Assembly (NCBI GenBank): GCA_964652755.1
Contig: CAZZBP010000031.1
Span: 1 to 21,765, forward strand
Source: UBA11795 sp964652755
GTDB lineage: Bacteria; Chloroflexota; Dehalococcoidia; Lucifugimonadales; UBA826
Reading direction: 5' to 3'
DNA: 21,765 bases
Under the pieces are notes generated by a model that was given only the letters and a program-made list of their open reading frames with translations, was not told the DNA's origin and did not search any database. The position numbers and the translations under genes are program-made. Below are positions 1-7,239 of the stretch, in pieces. Position 1 is the stretch's first letter; each line of letters opens with the position of its first letter.

Positions 1-1
1 G

Positions 2-109
2 GAAAGCTTGCTAGCGGTAGATAAGATCGGTGTCGAGGCTGCAATAGTAGGAAGAGCGATCTACACTGGCGATCTGGATCTGCGCTCGGCATTAGATGCG
101 ATAAATTGA
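2..109 (+). CDS. hisA: HisA, phosphoribosylformimino-5-aminoimidazole carboxamide ribotide isomerase (3' end only)
   Basis: Only the last 35 codons are present; the gene enters from the left edge. The frame reads ...GVEAAIVGRAIYTGDLDL... and stops at TGA 107-109. This matches the C-terminal end of HisA: the phosphate-binding strand-loop followed by the 'G-[KR]-A-[LI]-Y-x-G' helix start that closes the (beta/alpha)8 barrel. HisA is a cytoplasmic isomerase (ProFAR to PRFAR) acting one step before HisF. HisF has a similar C-terminus, but hisF itself lies intact 625 bases downstream, so HisA is the sensible call. It is followed on the same strand by a methyltransferase gene, hisF and hisIE, which supports a histidine operon. 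The start and most of the enzyme cannot be assessed. Confidence 0.85.
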   Translation, partial: ESLLAVDKIGVEAAIVGRAIYTGDLDLRSALDAIN

Positions 110-140
110 CAAGTTATAAGATTACAGGGATGGTTCACTA

Positions 141-707
141 ATGTCTTCGACAACCACGACGAAAAACGATCGACAAATACGTCCCGAGCCGGGTGACTTG
201 GATATTTACCACATTATGTCATTACTTCCGGCTATGCCCTACCATGAAATCGCGGATGTTTACTGCGGCGAAGGTACACTTTCCGTTCCCCTGGGTAAGC
301 TTGTTTATAGAGGTAAGGTGACCGCACTTGATACTGTGAAAAAGAATCTCACGGTGACAAGGAGACAACTCAAAAATATTAGGCTGACTAATGTTAAAGC
401 TTCCCGTATTTCCGACGAGTCAGTGTTGCCTTTAAAGGACGAGAGTATTGATGGTGCCATGGCTTCATTTTTTGTACAGTCATCGACCAAACCAGAGAGA
501 ATACTTGAAGAGATATTGAGGGCACTCAAAAAGGGTGGCTGGCTTGCTCTTATTGAATGGCATAAAGACTTTGAGGGACCTGGACCGATTCAAAGTAAGA
601 GGATCACCCCAGAAAAATGTAGGTCTATGGCAGAGAAAATTGGATTGCGTTTTTATATGCGTCACGATCTTTCCGACATGGCATATATGCTGTTGTTGAG
701 AAAGTAG
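141..707 (+). CDS. Small class I SAM-dependent methyltransferase (UbiE/Methyltransf_11-like)
   Basis: This is a 188-residue protein with a Rossmann-type methyltransferase core. Motif I is near residue 37 (IADVYCGEGTLSVPLG, a variant of the usual D-x-G-x-G-x-G). A motif II acidic residue follows in VTALD. A post-motif LPLKDESIDGAMASFF segment resembles the 'LPF-D-xSFD' region of the UbiE family, and RALKKGGWLALIEW is the usual helix-strand after motif III. It probably binds S-adenosylmethionine and acts in the cytoplasm; the substrate cannot be read from the sequence. The ATG has an upstream AGGGATGG as a possible ribosome site. The gene lies 31 bases after hisA and 26 bases before hisF, so it is probably co-transcribed with them, although no histidine-pathway step needs a methyltransferase. 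I am sure of the fold and unsure of the role. Confidence 0.8.
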   Translation: MSSTTTTKNDRQIRPEPGDLDIYHIMSLLPAMPYHEIADVYCGEGTLSVPLGKLVYRGKVTALDTVKKNLTVTRRQLKNIRLTNVKASRISDESVLPLKDESIDGAMASFFVQSSTKPERILEEILRALKKGGWLALIEWHKDFEGPGPIQSKRITPEKCRSMAEKIGLRFYMRHDLSDMAYMLLLRK

Positions 708-733
708 GACTGATTTACAAGTAGTTACAAGCT

Positions 734-1561
734 ATGTTGACCAAGAGAATTATTCCTTGCCTAGATGTCGATAGAGGCCGTGTCGTTAAGGGAATAAGTT
801 TTGTAAACATACGGGATGCAGGTGATCCTGCCGAACTCGCCTCTAGGTACAACGAAGAGGGTGCAGACGAACTGGTTATTCTTGACATCACAGCCTCTTC
901 AGATGCACGAGATACCATGGTTAGCGTAGTGGAAGATGTATCAGATCGGGTATTTATACCGCTCACAGTGGGTGGTGGGATTCGAAACGTAGGTAACGTA
1001 AGAAGAATGTTAGAAGCTGGTGCAGATAAAGTGTCCCTTAACACAGCCGCGCTTAATGATCCCTCGGTGATAGACGACGCTTCTTCGAAATTCGGAACTC
1101 AATGCATAGTAGTTGCTATTGACGCAAGAAGAATCCGAGGGAACCGATCTTTAGATTATGATCCAAATTATGAACAAACGGATGTTTTGATAGATGCTGG
1201 TACGAAGTGGGAAGTTTTCACTCATGGTGGAAGAAAACCTACTGGAATTGATGCAATAAGATGGGCAAGAAAAGTATCGGATCTGGGAGCAGGTGAAATT
1301 CTCTTAACCAGTATGGATAAGGATGGGCATGAGGATGGATACGACCTGGAGCTGATTCGCATGGTTTCGGAATCCGTCAATGTTCCAGTCATAGCAAGTG
1401 GAGGGGCAGGCAACCTCAGACACCTTCAAGAGGCGTTTGACAAAGCGAAAGCGGACGCAGTGCTTGCCGCTAGCATATTCCATTTTGGTACCTACACTAT
1501 TGCTGAGGCTAAGAAATACTTGGGTTCGAGAGGCATTTCAATTAGACCTATGCCTAAATAA
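734..1561 (+). CDS. hisF: HisF, imidazole glycerol phosphate synthase cyclase subunit
   Basis: HisF condenses PRFAR with ammonia delivered by HisH, giving imidazole glycerol phosphate and AICAR. The protein starts KRIIPCLDVDRGRVVKG, with the catalytic Asp at residue 11, and a second catalytic Asp at 130 in VVAIDARR; both positions match those of well-studied HisF enzymes. The phosphate-binding loops LTVGGGIR (about 78-84) and VIASGGAGN are present. At 275 residues it is about 20 longer than the usual 250-255. The extra length is an insertion at about 137-157, directly before WEVFTHGGRKPTG, rich in Asp, Asn and Tyr. No strong Shine-Dalgarno is visible before the ATG. No hisH is present in the window. 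The gene is followed after 11 bases by hisIE. Confidence 0.96.
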   Translation: MLTKRIIPCLDVDRGRVVKGISFVNIRDAGDPAELASRYNEEGADELVILDITASSDARDTMVSVVEDVSDRVFIPLTVGGGIRNVGNVRRMLEAGADKVSLNTAALNDPSVIDDASSKFGTQCIVVAIDARRIRGNRSLDYDPNYEQTDVLIDAGTKWEVFTHGGRKPTGIDAIRWARKVSDLGAGEILLTSMDKDGHEDGYDLELIRMVSESVNVPVIASGGAGNLRHLQEAFDKAKADAVLAASIFHFGTYTIAEAKKYLGSRGISIRPMPK

Positions 1562-1572
1562 CGGAGGAATCC

Positions 1573-2196
1573 TTGAATGCAATAAAGTTAGATTCTAGAG
1601 GTCTTGTAACTGCCATTGCCCAGCATGCTGAGACTGGTGAAGTGCTTATGCTTGGATATATGAATGAAGAATCGATAAAGAGAACCTGGGACACTGGAAA
1701 CGTTTGGTTCTTCAGTAGAAGCAGATCCGAACTTTGGCACAAAGGATCTACTTCGGGCAACTATCTCAGATTACAATCGGCCCTTTTAGATTGTGATGGC
1801 GATGCAATACTACTTAGGGTTTTACCGGATGGCCCGGCATGTCATACCGGGTCAGAAACTTGTTTCCAGTATGAAGTCACAAAACAAATGAAATTTGAAT
1901 ATTCAAAAGATGAATCCAAAGTTATAGATGAGTTGTTTTCTATTATACTTCGCCGTAAGCTCGAGCCTAGATCTGGTAGCTATACAAGCACGTTACTTGA
2001 AGGAGATGTAAATCGAGTAGCTCAGAAGGTTATCGAGGAGGCGGGAGAGGCCGCCATTGCAGGTGTTACCTCTCGGAACGATGATCTTGCGGAGGAGTTA
2101 GGAGATTTGATTTACCATTCGCTAGTCTTGCTAGCCGCAAACGATATGACCCCTGAGGATGTTTGGAAAGTTCTTCAGGCTCGTAGGAATGGTTAG
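1573..2196 (+). CDS. hisIE: HisIE, bifunctional phosphoribosyl-AMP cyclohydrolase / phosphoribosyl-ATP pyrophosphatase
   Basis: This 207-residue fusion carries out steps 2 and 3 of histidine synthesis. The N-terminal HisI domain (about 1-110) has GEVLMLGYMNEES, WFFSRSRSELWHKGSTSGN and the metal-binding segment LDCDGDAILL...GPACHTGSETCF. The C-terminal HisE domain (about 115-207) has the MazG-like helical metal site EEAGEAAIAG and LAEELGDLIYHSLVLLA. I start it at TTG 1573 because a good ribosome site (GGAGGA, 1563-1568) sits just upstream and the residues after it align with HisI. It lies 11 bases after hisF, so it is part of the same operon. Its TAG stop overlaps the stop codon of the convergent yqhQ. 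Confidence 0.96.
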   Translation: MNAIKLDSRGLVTAIAQHAETGEVLMLGYMNEESIKRTWDTGNVWFFSRSRSELWHKGSTSGNYLRLQSALLDCDGDAILLRVLPDGPACHTGSETCFQYEVTKQMKFEYSKDESKVIDELFSIILRRKLEPRSGSYTSTLLEGDVNRVAQKVIEEAGEAAIAGVTSRNDDLAEELGDLIYHSLVLLAANDMTPEDVWKVLQARRNG

Positions 2197-3086
2197 AGTT
2201 TCAAATGAGCACTTTCAGTGTCCGCCTCTATTGCTCCTGTCATTGCTGCAACTGCCACTTCTATCTGGCTATCATCAGGCTGCTTGGTGGTTAATCCTTG
2301 AAGCCAAATACTAGGCGCCGTTATTAATCTCACCGCTATATTGTCCGCATATTGACCACTGGCGCGGATAATTTCATAACTGATGGACGCGATTACCGGT
2401 AAAAAAATAATCCTTGATGTTATTAGCCACCAAAGCGGATCTCTGGGAATTAGACTGAATATTAATATAGCGACCACCATTACGGTCAATAAAAAAGCGG
2501 TCCCGCATCTCGGGTGAGCTGTGGGGTATTTCCTTATCGCGCTTGGTATCAAGGGATCACCCATTTCCCTGGCGTGTACGGTCATGTGCTCTGCCCCGTG
2601 ATACATATAAACACGTCGAATATCTGACATGAATCCGATTGAGACTATATATATAAAAAATATTGTTAGGCGAATCAAACCCTCAGCTACATTACTAATG
2701 AGATGTGACTCTCCAATTCCTTCGAACGGTTTGCTCGCAATAACGGGGAGCAGAAAAAATAGACCTATAGCGATTGCAACAGAGAAGGCGATCATTGAAC
2801 CAATCGACCATTTACTAAGCTCTTGCTCCTCTTCCTCCTCAGTTGCGATGCTTGCTGAATATGCAAGGGAATCCATACCTAGATATAGGGTCTCTGAGAG
2901 AGCAAGAACGCCCCTAATCAGTGGCATTCGTCGGAATCGACCTGTGAAGGCTTTATTGATCGGCTTATTCCGTGTTCGAATTTGCCCTGAAGGAGTGCGA
3001 ACAGAAACTGTAACGTTTCTTGCACCTCTGATCATAACTCCTTCAAGAACCGCTTGGCCTCCATATGTCGTTTTAGATTTGCTCAT
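2193..3086 (-). CDS. yqhQ: DUF1385 / YqhQ-family integral membrane protein
   Basis: The N-terminal motif TYGGQAVLEGVMIRG and the central HGAEHMTVHAREMG...HPRCGTAFL block are hallmarks of the DUF1385 (YqhQ) family, whose biochemical role is not settled. Several hydrophobic segments (for example SMIAFSVAIAIGLFFLLPVI, LTIFFIYIVSIGFM and FLLTVMVVAILIFSLI) show a polytopic membrane protein. The His/Cys-containing motif lies between membrane segments and suggests metal binding, which is inferred. The reading frame is open to an ATG at 3125, but that ATG lies inside the rpmE terminator hairpin and adds residues not typical of the family. I therefore choose ATG 3086, giving MSKSKTTYGG and 297 residues. 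rpmE next to a DUF1385 gene is a familiar arrangement. No clear Shine-Dalgarno is seen. Confidence 0.88.
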   Translation of the reverse strand: MSKSKTTYGGQAVLEGVMIRGARNVTVSVRTPSGQIRTRNKPINKAFTGRFRRMPLIRGVLALSETLYLGMDSLAYSASIATEEEEEQELSKWSIGSMIAFSVAIAIGLFFLLPVIASKPFEGIGESHLISNVAEGLIRLTIFFIYIVSIGFMSDIRRVYMYHGAEHMTVHAREMGDPLIPSAIRKYPTAHPRCGTAFLLTVMVVAILIFSLIPRDPLWWLITSRIIFLPVIASISYEIIRASGQYADNIAVRLITAPSIWLQGLTTKQPDDSQIEVAVAAMTGAIEADTESAHLKL

Positions 3087-3099
3087 GTATCTTGTGAGG

Positions 3100-3135
3100 C
3101 ATAAAAAAAGGTGAGAAATTCTCACCTTTTTTATG
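3100..3135 (-). terminator. Intrinsic terminator after rplU-rpmA-rpmE
   Basis: This is a near-perfect palindrome. A 6-bp core GGTGAG/CTCACC closes on an AAATT loop and can extend by two more pairs. It is flanked by seven A on one side and six T on the other. It begins 22 bases after the rpmE stop, so on the minus strand the hairpin is followed by the T run expected of an intrinsic terminator. The symmetry means it could also stop plus-strand transcripts. It separates the ribosomal-protein genes from yqhQ. Confidence 0.85.
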
Positions 3136-3156
3136 CGATCATTTCATTTAAAATTT

Positions 3157-3360
3157 TTATTCTAGGTTGAATCGCCTCTTGAGGCGCTCTACGCGCCCTT
3201 CCGTGTCTACTATACGTTGCTCACCTGTGAAAAACGGATGGCAATTTGAACAGATTTCCACTCTTAATTCAGCTTTAGTCGCCCCTGTTATAAAGGTATG
3301 TCCGCATGAGCATACGACCTGCGCTTCTTGGTGGTAAGTTGGATGTATGTCTGTTTTCAT
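3157..3360 (-). CDS. rpmE: 50S ribosomal protein L31 (zinc-binding type)
   Basis: This 67-residue protein begins MKTDIHPTYHQEAQV and carries the L31 zinc ligands: a CSC pair in VCSCGHTF and a C-x-x-C pair in EICSNCHPFFTG. HPFFTG is the L31 signature and precedes the basic C-terminal VERLKRRFN. L31 sits on the central protuberance of the 50S subunit and bridges to the 30S head. Having all four cysteines makes it the zinc-containing (C+) form. The ATG is only 3 bases after the rpmA stop, so translation is probably coupled, and a terminator follows. L31 is not usually next to L21/L27, but grouping of small ribosomal genes like this is not rare. Confidence 0.97.
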   Translation of the reverse strand: MKTDIHPTYHQEAQVVCSCGHTFITGATKAELRVEICSNCHPFFTGEQRIVDTEGRVERLKRRFNLE

Positions 3361-3363
3361 AAT

Positions 3364-3624
3364 TTATACCAAATTTGGATAAACGCTCGCATGCTTTTTT
3401 CCACCTGCAAAGTGCTCATATTTAACATTACCGTCTATGAGTGAGAACAAAGTATGGTCCCTACCGAGTCCTACGTTATTACCAGCGTGAATTCTTGTTC
3501 CCCGCTGCCTTACCAGGATTGATCCGGCAGTTACGAATTCTGTATCGTGTTTTTTAACACCCAGCCGCTTAGATTGACTGTCACGGCCGTTTCTTGTGCT
3601 TCCGCCACCTTTTTTATGTGCCAT
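3364..3624 (-). CDS. rpmA: 50S ribosomal protein L27
   Basis: This is an 86-residue protein starting MAHKKGGGSTRNGRDSQSKR, the flexible N-terminal tail of L27 that reaches towards the peptidyl-transferase centre. The body contains GSILVRQRGTRIHAGNNVG and ends with the usual LF...DG...FE-like region (SLIDGNVKYEHF). There is no Firmicutes-type cleavable N-terminal extension: the protein begins directly with MAHKK. It follows rplU by 36 bases, the classical rplU-rpmA pair, and precedes rpmE by 3 bases. Length and composition are normal. Confidence 0.98.
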   Translation of the reverse strand: MAHKKGGGSTRNGRDSQSKRLGVKKHDTEFVTAGSILVRQRGTRIHAGNNVGLGRDHTLFSLIDGNVKYEHFAGGKKHASVYPNLV

Positions 3625-3660
3625 TAGTTTTCTCTTTGCGATCCTATGATGCGTAGATTA

Positions 3661-3975
3661 CTACGTTATATCTGTGACCCTTAAGTCGGTGTACTGCTGT
3701 CTGTGACCTTTCTTTCTTCGGTAACGGGTCTTTGCCTTGTATTTGAAAACTATTATCTTCTTATCTTTTCCTTGACCGACCACTTCTGCCGTCACGGAGG
3801 CACCGCTAATGACCGGGTTGCCGATCGAAACTTCTCCATCTATTGACGTCATCCTGACATCATCCAGAGTAACCGTATCTCCCTGATCACCTGGAAGTTT
3901 TTCGACCCTTATAGTATCTCCAGCCGTGACCCGGTATTGCTTGCCGCCCGTATGTACTATCGCGAAATCTGACAC
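3661..3975 (-). CDS. rplU: 50S ribosomal protein L21
   Basis: L21 binds 23S rRNA near L20. The protein shows the N-terminal FAIVHTGGKQYRV signature, the central PGDQGDTVTLDDVRM region, and the basic rRNA-binding C-terminal stretch FKYKAKTRYRRKKGHRQQYT. The frame is open to a GTG at 3984. I prefer the GTG at 3975 (MSDFAIVHTGGKQ, 104 residues) because the ribosome site GGAAGGTGA lies about 5 bases before it and overlaps the upstream GTG. It is the first gene of rplU-rpmA-rpmE, with a promoter just upstream. Confidence 0.97.
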   Translation of the reverse strand: MSDFAIVHTGGKQYRVTAGDTIRVEKLPGDQGDTVTLDDVRMTSIDGEVSIGNPVISGASVTAEVVGQGKDKKIIVFKYKAKTRYRRKKGHRQQYTDLRVTDIT

Positions 3976-3997
3976 TATAGTCACCTTCCAAGCGACT

Positions 3998-4027
3998 ATT
4001 TTACTGCTGGTTATCTAACCTAGTCAA
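3998..4027 (-). promoter_or_regulatory. Putative sigma-70-type promoter for rplU-rpmA-rpmE
   Basis: On the minus strand a -35 TTGACT (4022-4027) is followed by an 18-base spacer and a -10 TAAAAT (3998-4003). The predicted start lies about 15 bases upstream of the preferred rplU GTG. It falls in the 74-base gap between truB and rplU. No terminator is visible after truB, so read-through from the nusA operon is also possible. Confidence 0.55.
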
Positions 4028-4049
4028 TTATATTGTGATCGAATGATTA

Positions 4050-4967
4050 TTAATTGAAAACCTTTTCCGGTCGCCATTCGCTTGAAGCAAAGTCATGTCT
4101 CATAACTGCTAAAAGATGTCCAGCGGAACTATATGCTCTTCCCATTCCCGATTCTTCATGCGGATTCTTATCGGCAGAGGCTGAGATGGGACGGCCGTCC
4201 CGAACTAATTGAGTCTCTAATTCCGTAAGATCAAGGCGCTGGGCTTCTTCGATGCAGATTCCGGGTTCCTGGAGTATTTCAAAGCTCCTGCCTTCCTCAA
4301 ATGCCAGCAAGACCTTTTTAAGTTTCGTAGATTGTTCGATTCGGAAGGGCCCGGATGATAATCTGCGAAGGCTTTTTAGAAATGCTCCACACCCCAAAAC
4401 CTGTCCCAGATCATCTGCAAAAGTACGTACATAAAACCCTTTACCACATTCAATTATGATTCTTAACATGGGCGATTCGAACTCGAGAAGAGAGAGGTTG
4501 TGTATCGATACTTTTCTAGATTTGCGTTGAACACTTATTCCCTTTCGAGCTAGTTCATATAATCGCTTCCCTTTAATTTTTACTGCACTATACATTGGTG
4601 GCGTCTGCATTATCTCGCCTTGAAAGTTCGATAAGGTATCAGTAATGTGTTCTTGAGCTATTTCCCCTGGATCGCAATATTCCGTGATGACCCCTTCCGA
4701 ATCGTATGTGTTAGTCCGGATTCCAAGCTGAATTGTTGCGATGTAGCTCTTGTTTCCATCCAACAGATATTCTAGTAGTCTTGTTGCGGTACCTACTGCG
4801 ACTGGAATCACACCGGTCGCTCTAGGGTCTAAAGTACCTCCGTGCCCAACCCTGCGTAATCCTGAAGCCTTTCGGATTTTTCTTATAACATCCATTGATG
4901 TGATCCCGGTTGGCTTGTCAACATTGATTATCCCAGTACACATGGAAGGTTCTGAAGTGGTGCGCAT
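4050..4967 (-). CDS. truB: TruB, tRNA pseudouridine-55 synthase
   Basis: TruB isomerises U55 in the T-loop of tRNAs. The catalytic region is GHGGTLDPRATGVIPVAVG with the nucleophilic Asp at residue 47 of the chosen protein, one position from its E. coli counterpart. The N-terminal GIINVDKPTGITSMDVI, the QTPPMYSAVKIKGKRLYELARKG motif and GFYVRTFADDLG are all typical. The C-terminal VRDGRPI...LLAVMR segment resembles the short PUA-like tail. The frame is open to 5054, deep inside rbfA. I choose the ATG at 4967, just after the rbfA stop; the ATG at 4943 (MCTGIINVDKP) is an alternative. Neither has a strong Shine-Dalgarno. It is the last gene of nusA-ylxR-infB-rbfA-truB. Confidence 0.95.
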   Translation of the reverse strand: MRTTSEPSMCTGIINVDKPTGITSMDVIRKIRKASGLRRVGHGGTLDPRATGVIPVAVGTATRLLEYLLDGNKSYIATIQLGIRTNTYDSEGVITEYCDPGEIAQEHITDTLSNFQGEIMQTPPMYSAVKIKGKRLYELARKGISVQRKSRKVSIHNLSLLEFESPMLRIIIECGKGFYVRTFADDLGQVLGCGAFLKSLRRLSSGPFRIEQSTKLKKVLLAFEEGRSFEILQEPGICIEEAQRLDLTELETQLVRDGRPISASADKNPHEESGMGRAYSSAGHLLAVMRHDFASSEWRPEKVFN

Positions 4968-4977
4968 TTGAGTTGTT

Positions 4978-5376
4978 CTATTTAGTGAGAAACTGATTGT
5001 GCCTTTCAACTGGTTTCGTCGGGTGCAGACCTTGTCCTTTTGAGATTGAATCAATTAATTCAGAAATCTTTTCAGCCCTATCTAAGGAGTCGTCAAGAAT
5101 AAATGTTATTCTAGGGATTGAGCGAATGTCTAAACTTCTTCGAAGAACCCTGTGAATGAAACCGGTCGCGGAATTTAAGCCTTTTATTGTTCTCCGTTTT
5201 TCAGAAGGCTCACCCATTACTGATACATACACCGTGGCAGTCTGAAGATTTCGAGAGGTTTCAACGGAGACTATGGAGGTTAGTTTTGCCAGCCTGGGAT
5301 CTTTCACCTCGTCACGAACTACTCTACTAATCTCTCTCTTTAGTAGGGAATTAACACTGTCCATCCTGTCATACAT
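4978..5376 (-). CDS. rbfA: RbfA, 30S ribosome-binding factor A
   Basis: RbfA is a KH-fold protein that helps the late maturation of 16S rRNA 5' and 3' ends. The 132-residue product has the family's opening helix MDSVNSLLKREISRVVRDEVKDPRL and the strand motif TATVYVSVMG. The middle block is ATGFIHRVLRRSLDIRSIPRITFILDDSLDRAEKI, where 'RxxPxxxFxxDxSxxxxxxI' is the RbfA signature. ATG 5376 is used; the ATG four codons later is an equally plausible start. It is 65 bases after infB and 10 bases before truB, in the usual infB-rbfA-truB order. Confidence 0.95.
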   Translation of the reverse strand: MYDRMDSVNSLLKREISRVVRDEVKDPRLAKLTSIVSVETSRNLQTATVYVSVMGEPSEKRRTIKGLNSATGFIHRVLRRSLDIRSIPRITFILDDSLDRAEKISELIDSISKGQGLHPTKPVERHNQFLTK

Positions 5377-5441
5377 AAGGCAATTCCGAGGTATCTTAGC
5401 GAGCGGCGTATCGCGTCTAAGAATATTCGATAAGAATCCAG

Positions 5442-7214
5442 TTATTGAACTCGCTGTTCTGAATATGCTTCAAGAACGTCATCTTCCTCAAAGTCATTGT
5501 AGCCTTCAACCGTCAAGCCGCCCTCAAATCCCGTAGCGACCTCTCGTACGTCGTCCTTGAAGTGTTTCAAATTAGAAATAGATCCTACGAATATCTCCTC
5601 GCCACCCCTCAGAACATGAATAATCGAATCTCGTGTAATTCTTCCGTCGTTTACGTAGATCCCCGCTACTTTTGACCGTCTACCCAGGTTGAAAACGGCC
5701 CTTACGGCAGCCCTCCCTATGTAGACATCTTCATAAGTCGGTTCCAATAATCCTTCAAGGGCTTTGTTAATGTCCTCAATCAGATGATAAATGACTTCGT
5801 AATGTCGGATCTCAATATTTTCTTGATTGGCCAGGGATTGAGCGCCGCCTTCTGGGAAGCTATTGAATCCGATTATCACAGCCTCCGAGGCGACTGCAAG
5901 AAGAATGTCTCTCTCTGTGATTCCTCCACTTGCTATATGAATTATGTTGACGCGGGTGTCTTGAGAATTTAGGTTGTCTAAAGCGTGCTTAAGAGCATCT
6001 ATGCTGCCTTGAACATCAGTTTTAATTATCAAGTCCACCTGCCTGATTGTTCCGGCCCCTCCCCGCGAATGAGAGTCTTGGAGCGTGATAGCCTTGCGGC
6101 TATTTTGAATCTGTATCTCCTCTACCATCTTTCTTGCGTCGCGATCGTTTTTTGCAGTATTGACAATTGCGCCTGCTTCGGGAACTTCGTTTACTCCCAT
6201 CACCTCTATGGGTGATGAAGGTCCAGCTTCTTTAATGCGTTGTCCTTTATCGTTGAACATCGCTTTAATACGACCATAGACTTCGCCCATCACGACTGTG
6301 TCACCTTGATGAAGTGTCCCGGTTTGCACGAGTACGGTCGCAAGAGTCCCCCGGCTTCTCTCCTTCCTTGCTTCTACCACTACACCGCGGGCGGTCCTAT
6401 CTGGATTGGCCTTGAGCTCACTTATCTCGGCAACAACCTGTATGTTGGCCAGTAGTTCAGATATTCCCTCCCCAGTTATTCCAGATAGAGGGACTGCTAT
6501 TACATCTCCTCCCCATGCCTCGACGAGAAGTTCCTGCTCTGATAACTGTCTATAAACATTTTCTACGTTTGCATTGGGGACATCTATTTTTGTCACTGCA
6601 ACGATAATAGGGACGTCAGCTGCTTTTGCATGATCAATTGCTTCTATAGTTTGAGGCATGACGCCGTCATCTGCTGCCACTACAAGGATGGCGATATCTG
6701 TTACTTGTGCACCTCGTGCTCTCATCGCTGTAAAAGCTTCGTGCCCAGGAGTGTCTAGGAAGGTTATGGGAGTGTTATCGTGCTCAATCTGATAAGCAGC
6801 AATGTGTTGCGTGATTCCTCCTGCTTCACCGTCCACAACATTTGTTTTTCTTACCCTGTCTAGTAGGGTAGTTTTTCCGTGATCTACATGTCCCAGTATC
6901 GTAACAACTGGCGGGCGGCTGATTAGTGAATCTGGGTCCTCGCCCTCTATTCCTACGGTTAAGGAAACAGCTTCTGAGGAATCGTTTTCGATTTCGTTGG
7001 CCTGGAAACCAAAAAGCTGCACAACGATAGAAGCGATATCACGTTCTATAACGTCATTAACGGCGAACATATACCCGCCCCGCATAAGGCCTTTTACCAC
7101 CTCAACCGGATTTACATCCATCATGTCTGCAAGGTCACTGACCATGATGACGGATGGTATGTCGAGTTTATCTGAAGTGGGGGCTTGACTTACTTCTGAT
7201 GGTTTGCTCGTCAT
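5442..7214 (-). CDS. infB: Translation initiation factor IF-2 (short form)
   Basis: IF-2 is the GTPase that brings fMet-tRNA to the 30S subunit. The 590-residue protein has only a short N-terminal part, with one IF2-N-like helical domain (about 19-70, IPSVIMVSDLADMMDVNPVEVVKGLMRGG). It then has the G domain (G1 GHVDHGKT at 108-115, G3 DTPGHE at 154-159), domain II (VVVEARKERSRGTLATVLVQ), domain III and the C-terminal fMet-tRNA-binding domain ending near RGGEEIFVGSISNLKHFKDDV. The long repetitive N-terminus of enterobacterial IF-2 is absent, as in many bacteria. The G4 motif reads TKID (208-211) rather than the usual NKID. AGAGGA precedes the ATG as ribosome site. Confidence 0.98.
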   Translation of the reverse strand: MTSKPSEVSQAPTSDKLDIPSVIMVSDLADMMDVNPVEVVKGLMRGGYMFAVNDVIERDIASIVVQLFGFQANEIENDSSEAVSLTVGIEGEDPDSLISRPPVVTILGHVDHGKTTLLDRVRKTNVVDGEAGGITQHIAAYQIEHDNTPITFLDTPGHEAFTAMRARGAQVTDIAILVVAADDGVMPQTIEAIDHAKAADVPIIVAVTKIDVPNANVENVYRQLSEQELLVEAWGGDVIAVPLSGITGEGISELLANIQVVAEISELKANPDRTARGVVVEARKERSRGTLATVLVQTGTLHQGDTVVMGEVYGRIKAMFNDKGQRIKEAGPSSPIEVMGVNEVPEAGAIVNTAKNDRDARKMVEEIQIQNSRKAITLQDSHSRGGAGTIRQVDLIIKTDVQGSIDALKHALDNLNSQDTRVNIIHIASGGITERDILLAVASEAVIIGFNSFPEGGAQSLANQENIEIRHYEVIYHLIEDINKALEGLLEPTYEDVYIGRAAVRAVFNLGRRSKVAGIYVNDGRITRDSIIHVLRGGEEIFVGSISNLKHFKDDVREVATGFEGGLTVEGYNDFEEDDVLEAYSEQRVQ

Positions 7215-7239
7215 TTATCCTCTATATGTCCTTAATTTC

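Noticed and set aside
2629..3114. Open frame of 161 codons on the plus strand opposite yqhQ
   Set aside because: It is the antisense shadow of a well-recognised membrane protein. The product has no recognisable family and no ribosome site.
4188..4201. Perfect 14-bp palindrome GGGACGGCCGTCCC
   Set aside because: It lies within the truB coding frame (VRDGRPI) with no T tract or repeat partner. It is explained by codon choice and chance.
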